From positions 1 through 18,984 of the forward strand of contig CAYSCH010000167.1 in assembly GCA_964429355.1 (NCBI GenBank): a stretch of DNA of 18,984 nucleotides, written 5' to 3'. Positions within the stretch are counted from its first letter, which is position 1; the number at the start of each line of letters is the position of its first letter. Shown piece by piece: positions 9,001 through 14,141 of this stretch. The translations under genes were made by a program, and so were the position numbers. Origin of the DNA: JAAYAY01 sp964429355. Its GTDB lineage: Bacteria; Planctomycetota; Planctomycetia; Pirellulales; Thermoguttaceae. The notes below the pieces were generated by a model. The model made no database searches. It saw only the letters and a program-made list of their open reading frames with translations, and was not told the DNA's origin.

Positions 9001-10624
9001 CCGTGGCCAGGTGATCGCGCGTGGCAGCGTCGAAGATCATCACGTTGTCGGTGTTCTGGTGGGCCACAAGTACTCTGGTCCCATCCGCTGTGAACGCGAT
9101 CTCGACCGGCACGTCCCCCTCCGGCGCGTTGTCGACCGAGATGAACGTCGACCCGGCATCGGAAATCTCGGCCGAATTCTGAAGGATTGCCAGCGCGCCT
9201 GCGGGGACCGCCCGGGCTCCCTCCCAGGTTGCCGTGCAGATTCCGTATCCCTCGGACGACGTCGTGTTCTCAACGACCGCCTCCTCCCCGACTTCGGCCA
9301 ACATCGCGTCCCAATAGGCGACGCCTCCAGAGGGCGTTGTGTCGGAAGCCGCCGTCTGTCCGGCTGCCGCATCCAATGCCGGGAAGGTCTGCTCCCACCA
9401 GTCCTGCGGCACTTCAGCAACCACGTACGTTCCCGGATCCAGCCCGGTGAACGCGTAGGTCCCGTCGGCCCCCGTGATCTGGTACGGTTCGCCGTCATCG
9501 CATCGGCCATTCTCGTCCAGGTCGAGGTAGATCTTCCAGCCGGCCAGCGGTTCTTCGCCGGTGTCCCAAAGGCCGTTGGCGTTCTCGTCCGACCATTTGG
9601 CCCCACGAATTTCCATGGGCAAGACGGTGAGCTCATAGACTTCGCCGGCAAGATCACCGTTTCCTGCCCCCACGCCTCCGAGCGGCTGCCCCACGGCATC
9701 AACAATGGAATCGTCGTCGACCAGATCGAGCCGCAAGGTTCCGGCCCCCGTTCCCGTGTCGACGGTTGCCGTGTAGGTGGCTCCATTGCCGTCAATTTCG
9801 AGCACTGCAGCATCCGCGACCGCCCCCGTGCGAGTCAGCGTGAAATCGTTGCCGTCTATCCCGGTGACCGGCTCGCTGAAAGTAACGGCAAAGGCAACTG
9901 TCTGCGCATTGGTCGGCGAACTGTCGCTGCGAACGATCGACAGGACTTCGGGAGCCGTTGCGTCGATCAGTGTTCCGGAAATCGCAATGTCGTCGATATT
10001 CCAGCCGGAGTAGGTGGGAATATTGTTGGCGAGTTTCTGGTAGCCCCAACGCACATAGACCGTCGGCTGGTTGTCGGCGTAAGGGCTGATGTCGTATTGG
10101 ACGAGCTGCCACGTCGCGTCGGTCACCGGCGAGTCTGCGGGATTCGTGTAGAGATTATGCCACGTGCTGCCATCGTTCGACACGTCGACCGTGGCTGTGA
10201 CCACATTGCTCGCGGCCGTGTTGAGCCAGCGGTGGAACTCGAGTAGTGTGCTGTTGTAGCCCGATGTGTCCAACGCACCTGTTGTGAGATAGAAAGGGCC
10301 GCCGGAATGCTTACCGTAATCGCCGTCAATCTCGACGCCGTAGACGTTGCTGCCGGTATACCCGCCGTTCGGGTCACGATTGCCGTTGCTGGTACCAGCC
10401 GTTCCCGTCGGTGCTCCAAACTCCCACTGTCCTTCCCATGTCCATGCCGGATCCGAATCAAGCGTGTTCTGTGAGAGCACGACTGCCGACAGCAGCCGCC
10501 GGTCTTCCAGCGGTTCCAATGCGATACGCCTGGTTAACGGACGTTGAAAGCCGTTGGCCCTCGTGATCGGCCTTGGTTCACCGGTTCCCAACAACGCGCG
10601 GCAGAGCGTCCCCCACATCGACAT
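1..10624 (-). CDS. Giant modular exported planctomycete protein with embedded subtilisin-like protease (partial, C-terminus off the left edge)
   Basis: The frame runs from ATG at 10624 to the left edge with no stop (3541 codons). Start choice: GGGAG lies 8 bases upstream and an in-frame TAG is at 10697-10699. I checked the reading phase at seven widely spaced places and it is unbroken. Order by residue: LEPLEDRRLLSA at 36-47; beta-sandwich of about 170 residues ending GWNIDDIAISG; Ig-like with FSEPVTG (222-335); SdrD B-like (336-417); YVTN-type propeller (490-1205); SdrD B-like (1238-1320); Ser/Thr-rich linker; subtilase (1400-1740) with D1439, H1481, N1580, S1667; Ig-like (1765-1875); SdrD B-like (1879-1968); 14 propeller repeats (1985-2715); Ig-like (2725-2838); parallel beta-helix rich in GGG and N-T/S turns, ending IDIGAYEYQ (2839-3345); PKD (3350-3435); further beta-rich sequence. 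No classical signal peptide precedes the LEPR motif, as is usual in this class. The role is probably surface or extracellular; the substrate and partners are unknown. Confidence 0.93.
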   Translation of the reverse strand, partial: MSMWGTLCRALLGTGEPRPITRANGFQRPLTRRIALEPLEDRRLLSAVVLSQNTLDSDPAWTWEGQWEFGAPTGTAGTSNGNRDPNGGYTGSNVYGVEIDGDYGKHSGGPFYLTTGALDTSGYNSTLLEFHRWLNTAASNVVTATVDVSNDGSTWHNLYTNPADSPVTDATWQLVQYDISPYADNQPTVYVRWGYQKLANNIPTYSGWNIDDIAISGTLIDATAPEVLSIVRSDSSPTNAQTVAFAVTFSEPVTGIDGNDFTLTRTGAVADAAVLEIDGNGATYTATVDTGTGAGTLRLDLVDDDSIVDAVGQPLGGVGAGNGDLAGEVYELTVLPMEIRGAKWSDENANGLWDTGEEPLAGWKIYLDLDENGRCDDGEPYQITGADGTYAFTGLDPGTYVVAEVPQDWWEQTFPALDAAAGQTAASDTTPSGGVAYWDAMLAEVGEEAVVENTTSSEGYGICTATWEGARAVPAGALAILQNSAEISDAGSTFISVDNAPEGDVPVEIAFTADGTRVLVAHQNTDNVMIFDAATRDHLATVSVGDTPVHLALTFDGSYALTSNLADGTVSVIDLSTFLVTATVPLSRAQPFRVEMTADGNHAVVALAGDGSGSSFSVIDLDNFTEVRNFASADQGTIGMFFNVGRGVGGNLYSTFAVAPDSGTIILPVERDNQVYFYDLTTGAALSALPVTDRPLSIDISGDGTLAVVGHFFGAISVIDPVSRTLIRVLPAAGSFLQREIRVTPDNAYAIAPVENNIAFIRLSDGAVTASYYVGAVGNTEFSHDEQYAFITSTYPVLIDLASQTIVHQFALQGNFRTAVSPVSYLAVSIDNRMTEDLHFFSIDGAAGTDLATIASGAVPEGDAPECLAVSPDGQTVVTGNLVSGNVSFIDLATQEVTGYTATGIRIADAAVTPDGTHAVVVNQGSNTVSIVEMATGTAVATLSIVGQPTRVAISPDSQWAYVISITGTSAVHFIRLNGAASTVEGSLATGQTFGSWLYAFQLSSGIALSDDGALLAVCVSLGHELMIVDTATRTEMARIALPGGSFPMVIAFSPDGSRIYVGNDDGASLSVIDVDGAASSLLATIPLRAVPRSVHVDAWGEYVYVTTDHATVEVMDAATNTIVRSVPIATGTPEAAWLDRDASLLYVASYHATGSIVTRVSTVGPNSATVDSVPLAARPSAVAFSDALKTLVVAEPALDGVELMTFEELVRPGTYHLVLPRGGSASGANFGNQSQLAEIRGYKWQDQDGDGTWDEGEPPIENWKVFLDDNLNDQWDAGEALTATDAMGLYVFANLAPGVYVVAEEQPSGWLQTFPGTVPAQTGSATTGSALSATGVATTSDTPGSQGVGHIRSGAGRATTTTSHAPPESMGQVRRHAAGVTTTMSDAPVYVTGEIVERGEAVVPATDESGTLIRLDDFRTDPRFADVDGRGMAAVILDTGIDLNHSFFGPDSDSNGVADRIVYHYDFADGDADASDRNGHGSNVSSIIGSESSAYPGVAPGVDIIHLKVFTDGGSGTFSYIESALQWVVANVATYNIVSLNMSLSDSNNHTTQQTLYGISDELAALAAQDVIVVSASGNSFYPFGSVQGVGYPAADPNSLSIGAVYDTTSSTGWSYSSGARSYSTVPDAIAPFSQRHETLTTVLAPGAPISGANATGSTVTMHGTSQASPHVAGVAVLAQQLAVDHLGRRLTMTEFAGLLRDTAVTIHDGDDENDNVTNTGLDFPRVDVVALAEGILAMAGDFDTYVVHLDKRDIVEDRNFGNQNLPPEVISIARDAASPTPADSVTFTVTFSEPVTGVDASDFVLASAGGIAGASIASVSGSDAAWTVTVNTGSGDGTIGLNLVDNDSITDLFSVPLVGVAGPDASFTGELYDIVKTCTIRGSKWNDLDGDGIWDQPQEPGLEGWTIYLDENGNGQWDGIGVEDYYDVTAADGSYVIANVPSGTYTVAEVDRAGWEATDPGNGTLQFAGYRYDDEGGLGGFSGPASVAASPLGNHVYVAGLDDDAVAVFSRNASTGVLTFVEFQKDGIAGVDGLDNAASVAVSPDGESVYVAGSQDNAVAVFHRDPSSGELTFVECEKDGANGVDGLNRLRDVTVSPDGKHVYIAGGHDHALAVFARDPVTGALVFVECQKDGVGGVAGLSGAVSVMVSPDGAYVYIAGDGDSALSVFARDAGTGRVTFVEVHTDGASGVDGLNRPFSVTTSPGGEHVYVAAIGDHSVAVFARNSSGGLTFVEVIKDGIGAVDGLASAYDVVVSPDGGHVYVAGALDDAVAVFSRDGATGRLTFVEIQENGVGSVAGLDYPGAVMVSPDGGHVYAGGLFSDSVAVFARDEASGQLSFVGAVEEVGGGVDGISEPRSTVVSPDGAHVYVAGYGEGAVAVFRRNAVTGELTFVGCEKDGADGVDGLDGVYHLAMSPDGSHVYVAGSADHAVAVFSRNTTTGELTFVERVKDGVGGVDGILFPTSVTVSPDGMHVYVTGGADDAVAAFLRNATTGRLTFVECEKDGVNGVDGLSSASNVTVSPDGGHVYVTGQMDDAVAVFSRNATTGQLTFVAVQKDGVGGVDGLDGAFRVTLSPDGGHVYVAGQFDDAVAMFTRNATTGRLTYLGLVKDGQSGVDGLNGAADVIVSPDGAQVYVAGLDDDAVATFSRNSLNGELTFVEVQCNGVTGVDGIDGAYGLAISPDGNHLYVASFSDNAVAAFRRQEAGRQFVFVGDGEILKNIDFGSQDIVAPTADIVDVAPDPRVDSVDQVTIVFSEPVVNVDYTDFSLSRSGTVIGLTAANNPVTTDGGVTWMMPALRDLTDLPGIYVLGLRSINLDVEDLSGNPLAVPAVENWQFSAPSRLYVDLDAAAGGNGYSWATACNDLNLAVDAAADLLDLGIPGLEQVEIWIAEGTYVPTRLGNSNDTRAATFLMESNTTLIGGFAGTETSADERLRDGDGALLHTTTLSGDLGIQGDLSDNAYTVVFSSHGEDFTLEGVTVTKGYANRQDWGWFSGGAGVYLDYGSATLRDVTFIDNRCVQYGAALRAYDCDVTIADCRFLDNHATQEASSIAEGGAINFALCEVSIAGSIFEGNAADTGRGAIDMWNSPTIIEDSVFRGNVAGSGGAGATHSYGSPVTYTRVVFENNTTSGRGGAVFAEAASVFQDCTFLANQAGTAGGGLSATGNSPITFEQCQFVGNQAAAVGGGLQVFVAEVKYSTFTANHADQGGGLFVGGTPSSITSSLIAGNTAVTSGPDVNGYLSAEYSLIGTPSAWYNAADYVGLYGNVVGTAAAPIDPVFVRVPSDGGDGWGDDPDTTTVDESANDDYGDLHPQRISPAVNAGSTTAWPAGPADLDGHPRIVYGTIDIGAYEYQNQAPTANAGGPYGIVAEGTVTLDGSASLDPDSPFDSIVSYAWDFDDDGLFDDATGIAPAFSATGLTGGTTVTVALQVTDTEGAVHSDWATIYIFLAPVELNATDGNDSIIVTPGVLGGAVWHRVQISSQVFSYDPALVGAIHIDGLGGTDSIVIHGTSQDETATLTPGSADVLGQTYQIHAANIETITVD
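2480..4672 (-). repeat. 14 tandem protein repeats of about 53 residues (beta-propeller blades)
   Basis: Within the giant gene the same unit recurs about every 159 bases, 14 times. The pattern is V-x-V-S-P-D-G-x-H-V-Y-V-A-G, then D-D-A-V-A-V-F-x-R, then T-G-x-L-T-F-V-E, then K-D-G-x-x-G-V-D-G-L. The first copy has SPLG in place of SPDG, the fifth is a residue shorter with SPGG, and the last ends in a divergent tail (GDGEILKNIDFGSQD). The unit resembles the lactonase/YVTN class of propeller blade. Fourteen copies would make two seven-bladed propellers. Copies differ at many positions, so the array is old, not a recent DNA-level duplication. Confidence 0.88.
5405..6430 (-). other. Subtilisin-family (S8) protease domain inside the giant protein
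   Basis: All three catalytic blocks are readable in the frame of the giant gene: Asp in AVILDTGID (codon at 6308-6310), His in NGHGSNVSSI (6182-6184) and Ser in HGTSQASPHVAG (5624-5626). The oxyanion Asn is in VSASGNSF (5885-5887). Spacing between blocks (42 residues Asp-His, 186 His-Ser) suits a compact S8 domain with no large insertions. The residue after the catalytic Ser is Gln, where most S8 members have Met (GTSMASP). No separate I9-type propeptide is evident; the preceding segment is a Thr/Ser-rich linker of about 75 residues. It is presumably an active serine endopeptidase; it could cleave the giant protein itself or external protein, and the sequence does not decide between these. 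Confidence 0.88.
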
Positions 10625-10754
10625 AACGTATCTCCCACGATGAGATAGCCATAGATGAGACAACAGATGACCCCGCCAGTCCCAACTCCCCAAAAACTAC
10701 CCGGATTGCGCTGGCTTGTCACCGTTACCACGACCTTGCCCGGTTCGAGATGCC

Positions 10755-10783
10755 AGAATAACTACTGCAGATCGTATTCGCAA
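10755..10783 (-). promoter_or_regulatory. Weak sigma70-like promoter candidate for the giant gene
   Basis: Reading the minus strand, TTGCGA (10778-10783) and TATTCT (10755-10760) are separated by 17 bases. Each hexamer matches the sigma70 consensus at four of six positions. Transcription would start near 10748 and leave a leader of about 124 bases before the ATG at 10624. Such a match is easily found by chance, so this is a candidate only. Confidence 0.22.
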
Positions 10784-10850
10784 CAACCTTGGGGAAATAA
10801 CGACTTTGGCCCGTTCATTACCTCTGAAGCGGGGGCGATTGCAGGAAACC

Positions 10851-10867
10851 AGAACCTGATCGGTTCT
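10851..10867. repeat. Inverted repeat AGAACC-N5-GGTTCT
   Basis: Perfect 6-base arms at 10851-10856 and 10862-10867 flank TGATC. No T-run follows on either strand, so it is not a typical intrinsic terminator. It lies upstream of the giant gene's candidate promoter and could be a protein-binding site, or chance. Confidence 0.25.
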
Positions 10868-10964
10868 CTGCATTTCCAGGAAGAAGTACGGTAAGAACGG
10901 GTTGTTTTCCGGTGGGTGGTGTGGGTGCCCAATGGTGTTTGCAGATGAGCATCCCTCTGGTAGC

Positions 10965-10996
10965 CACCCTGCCGGGTGACAGCGGCATGCTGCCGC
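10965..10996 (-). terminator. Two small adjacent hairpins after the FAD oxidoreductase gene
   Basis: Starting 15 bases beyond the stop codon, arms GCGGCA/TGCCGC (10982-10987 and 10991-10996, 3-base loop) are followed by CACCC/GGGTG (10965-10969 and 10974-10978, 4-base loop). Neither is followed by a U tract on the minus-strand transcript. They could protect the transcript end or act with Rho; a classical intrinsic terminator is not supported. Confidence 0.22.
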
Positions 10997-11010
10997 AGCT
11001 ACGACGACTG

Positions 11011-13941
11011 TTACTCCGCCGACAACACATCCGCCGCGTGCCGGGCAAACAGCCCTCGCAGATCGCTTTGATACTGGCGCAGAATTCGCCCTCCCTTCCC
11101 CTCGTAATCCCCGCACCGGTGCAGCGCACGGGCCAGCACGATCTCGCGCAAGGGGCCTTCGCGCCGGCGTTTCTCCCGCTCTGCGTCGTAGAGCGGTTCC
11201 AGCTCGGTCATCGCATGGCCGCTCATCCCAGGCCTGTCAAGCAATTCGGCCAGAGGCCGGGCCGCCGCCGGATCGCCCAGCGACTCCAGTGCCAGGGCCA
11301 CGGCGCGATGGTGCGAAAGGGTCACACCCGCGTCGAGCATTTCGAGCTTTGTAAGAATTGCCGGCACCGCGCGGCGATCGCCCGAGTAGCCGAGGGCCAG
11401 GATCAACGCATCCGCTGGAGTGGGCAAGTGGGCATATTCGGCCATGACCCCCTGAAAGACCTTGGCGTCCCACGATTCCACTTGCTCCAAGGCTTCGAGA
11501 AGAAGCTCCACGCCATCGGTTTGGCCCAGGAAGCCCAGGATCTTCGCATAGTCCAGACGGGCGGGACCCTCGGCCGTGCGGAACGCCCGTTGGAGGGCCG
11601 GCACGGCCAGGCTGCTGTGGGTGAAAAGGATCGCCAAGGCGCGGCAGCGGGCCTCGCGAGTTCTTCCCGCGTCGACCACCTCGGCAACCGCCCGGTCGAC
11701 AGGTCCCTGCGACAGCGGAAAGGAGTCGCTGTCGGTCAGAACCTGTTCGGGCAGATTACCGATCTCGACCAGGTGCTTCTGCAGCTCCTTCACGTCGATT
11801 TCGCGCGGTGTGCAGCGCGACTGGGTCGCCATCGCCGCCGCCACGCCGGCCGCATAGCCCTGGTTGTGCATGTCCTTCTGCATGCGAACCATGGCCGAAG
11901 CGTCGCGATCCATGCTGATCGCCAGCCCGATCACCAGGATCCCGTCGAGCCCCTTCGGCAGCAGGCAACGGTAGGGTGTAAAACACGTTCCGCCCGGCGC
12001 GGGATGGTTGGCCTTGAGGGTCTTCTTCGTGTGGGGAATGAGCGCGAAGTACGGCTCTGTCGGGTAGCCGTGCGAATCGTAATCGCTGCCGGAGAGCACG
12101 ACCGAATCGTGGTAGGTCCGGCCCGCGATCTGGTCGAGGTAGGCCAGCAGGTGATCCCCCACAATCCGGCGCCGCTCCCGCGTCTGAATGAAGGTTCCCA
12201 TATCGTAGTCGTCGGCAGCCATCGCCAGGCGGGAGCCGACCAGGGCTCGCCACGTGTCGACCACGTCGGCTTCATCGACGAGGAGGTAATCCGTATTCAC
12301 ATAGTCCTGGCCCAGGGGCCGCCGCGGCAATCCCGTGCCCTGGAGGGCGATATCGCCCCTCCCTGCGCCGTACATCGACTCGGCCCCGGCAGCGACGGCC
12401 ACGTCGCCATTGCCGGTCGCGTCGATGACCACCCCCGCCAGGACCACGCCACGCCCTTCCGGTGTGGCGACCACGGCGCCGCAGATGCGATTGCCCTCCA
12501 CATAGGCTCCGCAGCCGAGCACGCCGAACCACACCTGCCCGCCGGCGCGGGTGATTTCGCGGCGGAACCATTCCATCTTATGTTCGTTGTTGTGCTCCCC
12601 GTCGGGAAAGGGCACTTCCTTCGTAAAACCCCGGTCTTCTCCATGATAGGGTTTACCAATTAGTCCCACGGTGCCCACGCCGCCGAGGCCTTCCTGAAAC
12701 TCGACTGCCAGCACATTGGCCCCCCGTCGGGCCGCCCCGATGGCCGCACAGGCCCCCGAGGTTCCGCCCCCGACGACGACCACGTCGACCTGGGCCAGGA
12801 CCGGCAGGCCTTGTTCGGGGGAGGGCACGGTCTTCTCGGCAATGCTGGTCGGTCGCAGACCGCGGAGCACTTCGCAGACATCGCCGGAACCAGCCGGAGG
12901 ATCGAAACGGCGGCGGACGGTGACGTTTTGGGGTGGGGAGAACCTGTCCGCCTCGTCAGCCGCACTGCGACCGACAAGGCGTCCGAACCGCTCGGCTTCG
13001 GCAGAAGGAATGAACGCGGTTGGGGCAAACGCCTCCCAGTCCGTAGCCGGGCCGAGAACATAGACGCGGTCAACATCCCGCGGCGTGGTCTCGCTCAGCG
13101 ATCGCAGGCCCACCTTTTCGGCGTTTCCGCGGCCAAGAATAGACACCGGCGGCACGAACGTGAACCACTCGGCCGCCCGGAGCTGGCCCTGCCGATAAGT
13201 CAGGTCGCGTGCCTTCTGTTCGGCTGCGGCCAGGGCGGCGAAATCGCCACGTCCCAGATCCAGTTCCAGGGAGTACTCATGGTAGAGCAGTCCGGCTCCC
13301 CGGTATTCGACACCGGCTGGCACGCTCCGTACCGGCTCGCTCGACGAGGTGGCTTTCCCGCCCAGCACAACACGCTGAACCTTCGACGGCCCGCTGCCCC
13401 GCAACTTCTCCCGGGCACCGGCCATCCGGGCCACTGCCCCCGAACGGGTCGCGTCGACAATCACCTTGGCCACGACCGCCTGCCGCCCTGCTCGATTGGC
13501 CATCACGATGCCGGCCGGCTGGCCATCGCCGTCGACCAGCACATCGGTCGCATAGCAGCCGAGGAGGAAGCGGACTTTGGCGTCCAGGAGCGCCCGTTCG
13601 AGGACCTGCTTGACCTTCAGGGGCGTCGTTGTCCGTCGATCTCCGAAGATCGCCTTGGCCAGATCGCTGTCGGCCGTCTCGCCATCCTCGAGCCAAAGCC
13701 GCAGCGACCCACAGACATCCTCGCCCAGGTAGTTTCGCGGTGCGATCAGCAGGACCTTGGCCTCCCGTTCGGCCGCCTCGGCAGCGGCGGCAACCGCCCC
13801 GATCGTGCCGCCAACGACCACCACGTCCACCTCGGCCGCCACGGGAATCTGACGGGCACTCTCGCCCACGGTAGCGGCCGAGGCCACATCTGCCGCAAAG
13901 GTCACCCCGATCAGTCCTAGAACGCAGGATAATCTTGCCAT
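11011..13941 (-). CDS. Exported tandem FAD-dependent oxidoreductase with HEAT-like C-terminus
   Basis: This 976-residue protein is predicted to be exported: MARL is followed by a hydrophobic stretch and a cleavage-like ASA|A at residues 20-23. The ATG at 13941 is chosen because GGGGAG lies 7 bases upstream and the signal peptide starts there; the same frame stays open to 14115 but codes nothing signal-like. Two dinucleotide-binding halves follow. The first begins DVVVVGGTIGA (residues 39-49) with DATRSG near 163-168. The second begins DVVVVGGGTSGA (386-397) with a ribose-binding-type Glu at 414 and DATGNGD later. The second half resembles the FAD_oxidored family (PF12831) and the first looks like a diverged copy. 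From about residue 770 the sequence becomes helical, with HEAT-like units (e.g. RALAILFTHSSLAVPALQRAF and DRRAVPAILTKLEML). Substrate unknown. A weak promoter match is TATCCT at 13977-13982, preceded by TCGATT at 17 bases. Confidence 0.88.
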   Translation of the reverse strand: MARLSCVLGLIGVTFAADVASAATVGESARQIPVAAEVDVVVVGGTIGAVAAAAEAAEREAKVLLIAPRNYLGEDVCGSLRLWLEDGETADSDLAKAIFGDRRTTTPLKVKQVLERALLDAKVRFLLGCYATDVLVDGDGQPAGIVMANRAGRQAVVAKVIVDATRSGAVARMAGAREKLRGSGPSKVQRVVLGGKATSSSEPVRSVPAGVEYRGAGLLYHEYSLELDLGRGDFAALAAAEQKARDLTYRQGQLRAAEWFTFVPPVSILGRGNAEKVGLRSLSETTPRDVDRVYVLGPATDWEAFAPTAFIPSAEAERFGRLVGRSAADEADRFSPPQNVTVRRRFDPPAGSGDVCEVLRGLRPTSIAEKTVPSPEQGLPVLAQVDVVVVGGGTSGACAAIGAARRGANVLAVEFQEGLGGVGTVGLIGKPYHGEDRGFTKEVPFPDGEHNNEHKMEWFRREITRAGGQVWFGVLGCGAYVEGNRICGAVVATPEGRGVVLAGVVIDATGNGDVAVAAGAESMYGAGRGDIALQGTGLPRRPLGQDYVNTDYLLVDEADVVDTWRALVGSRLAMAADDYDMGTFIQTRERRRIVGDHLLAYLDQIAGRTYHDSVVLSGSDYDSHGYPTEPYFALIPHTKKTLKANHPAPGGTCFTPYRCLLPKGLDGILVIGLAISMDRDASAMVRMQKDMHNQGYAAGVAAAMATQSRCTPREIDVKELQKHLVEIGNLPEQVLTDSDSFPLSQGPVDRAVAEVVDAGRTREARCRALAILFTHSSLAVPALQRAFRTAEGPARLDYAKILGFLGQTDGVELLLEALEQVESWDAKVFQGVMAEYAHLPTPADALILALGYSGDRRAVPAILTKLEMLDAGVTLSHHRAVALALESLGDPAAARPLAELLDRPGMSGHAMTELEPLYDAEREKRRREGPLREIVLARALHRCGDYEGKGGRILRQYQSDLRGLFARHAADVLSAE

Positions 13942-14064
13942 CTCCAACTCCCCAAGACCCGTTCGCTGCCATCTGCAGGATACCACGAACAGGGCGGAGA
14001 ATCGACGGTTTGAAGCCGCGGCGCTGCAGGACTCTGCAAAGGCAAATCCGTTGTCGTTTCTTAC

Positions 14065-14094
14065 TTGACGGGTGCCGTCCGCGCAGGGTATCGT
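14065..14094 (+). promoter_or_regulatory. Promoter of the MDR dehydrogenase gene (TTGACG-N18-TATCGT)
   Basis: TTGACG (14065-14070) and TATCGT (14089-14094) are 18 bases apart. The first matches the sigma70 -35 consensus at five of six positions, the second the -10 at four of six. Transcription would start near 14101, giving a leader of about 41 bases that holds GAGCGAGG before the ATG. The same arrangement, with an identical -10 and spacer length, occurs at 15874-15903. Confidence 0.5.
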
Positions 14095-14117
14095 GTGACC
14101 GAGTGACTGGCACACGA
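14091..14117. promoter_or_regulatory. Candidate operator: inverted repeat spanning the predicted start site
   Basis: Perfect 7-base arms TCGTGTG (14091-14097) and CACACGA (14111-14117) are 20 bases apart start to start, about two helical turns. The left arm overlaps the -10 hexamer and the dyad spans the predicted transcription start near 14101, the usual position for a dimeric repressor. No regulator gene is in the window to pair with it. Confidence 0.38.
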
Positions 14118-14141
14118 CGATTTCTATCGAGCGAGGTTTCC

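Larger units (their letters stand above)
10625..11010. other. Intergenic spacer between the FAD oxidoreductase gene and the giant gene
   Basis: This stretch of 386 bases separates two minus-strand genes. I see no gene in it: the short frames that cross it have no ribosome site, no recognisable domain, and mostly overlap the 3' end of the FAD gene. It holds a weak promoter candidate for the giant gene (10755-10783), a perfect 6-base inverted repeat (10851-10867), and two small hairpins just beyond the FAD gene stop (10965-10978 and 10982-10996). Confidence 0.7.

Noticed and set aside
8720..10246. An open frame of 508 codons on the plus strand
   Set aside because: Antisense to the N-terminal part of the giant gene; no recognisable motif, and the minus-strand reading has clear SdrD B, Ig-like and propeller modules.
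10697..11129. Minus-strand frames of 139 and 103 codons in the spacer
   Set aside because: They overlap the 3' end of the FAD gene, lack good ribosome sites and show no protein features.
10912..13920. Long plus-strand frames of 583 and 369 codons
   Set aside because: Antisense to the FAD oxidoreductase gene, which has two FAD-binding motifs and a signal peptide. Long antisense frames are expected in GC-rich genes.
13942..14115. An upstream start at 14115 for the FAD oxidoreductase
   Set aside because: The extra 58 residues would precede the signal peptide and overlap the divergent promoter; the ATG at 13941 has a good ribosome site.
13935..14141. An upstream start at 13935 for the MDR dehydrogenase
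   Set aside because: The extension overlaps the FAD gene start and the promoter, has an Arg-rich non-conserved sequence, and the ATG at 14142 starts the typical MDR N-terminus.
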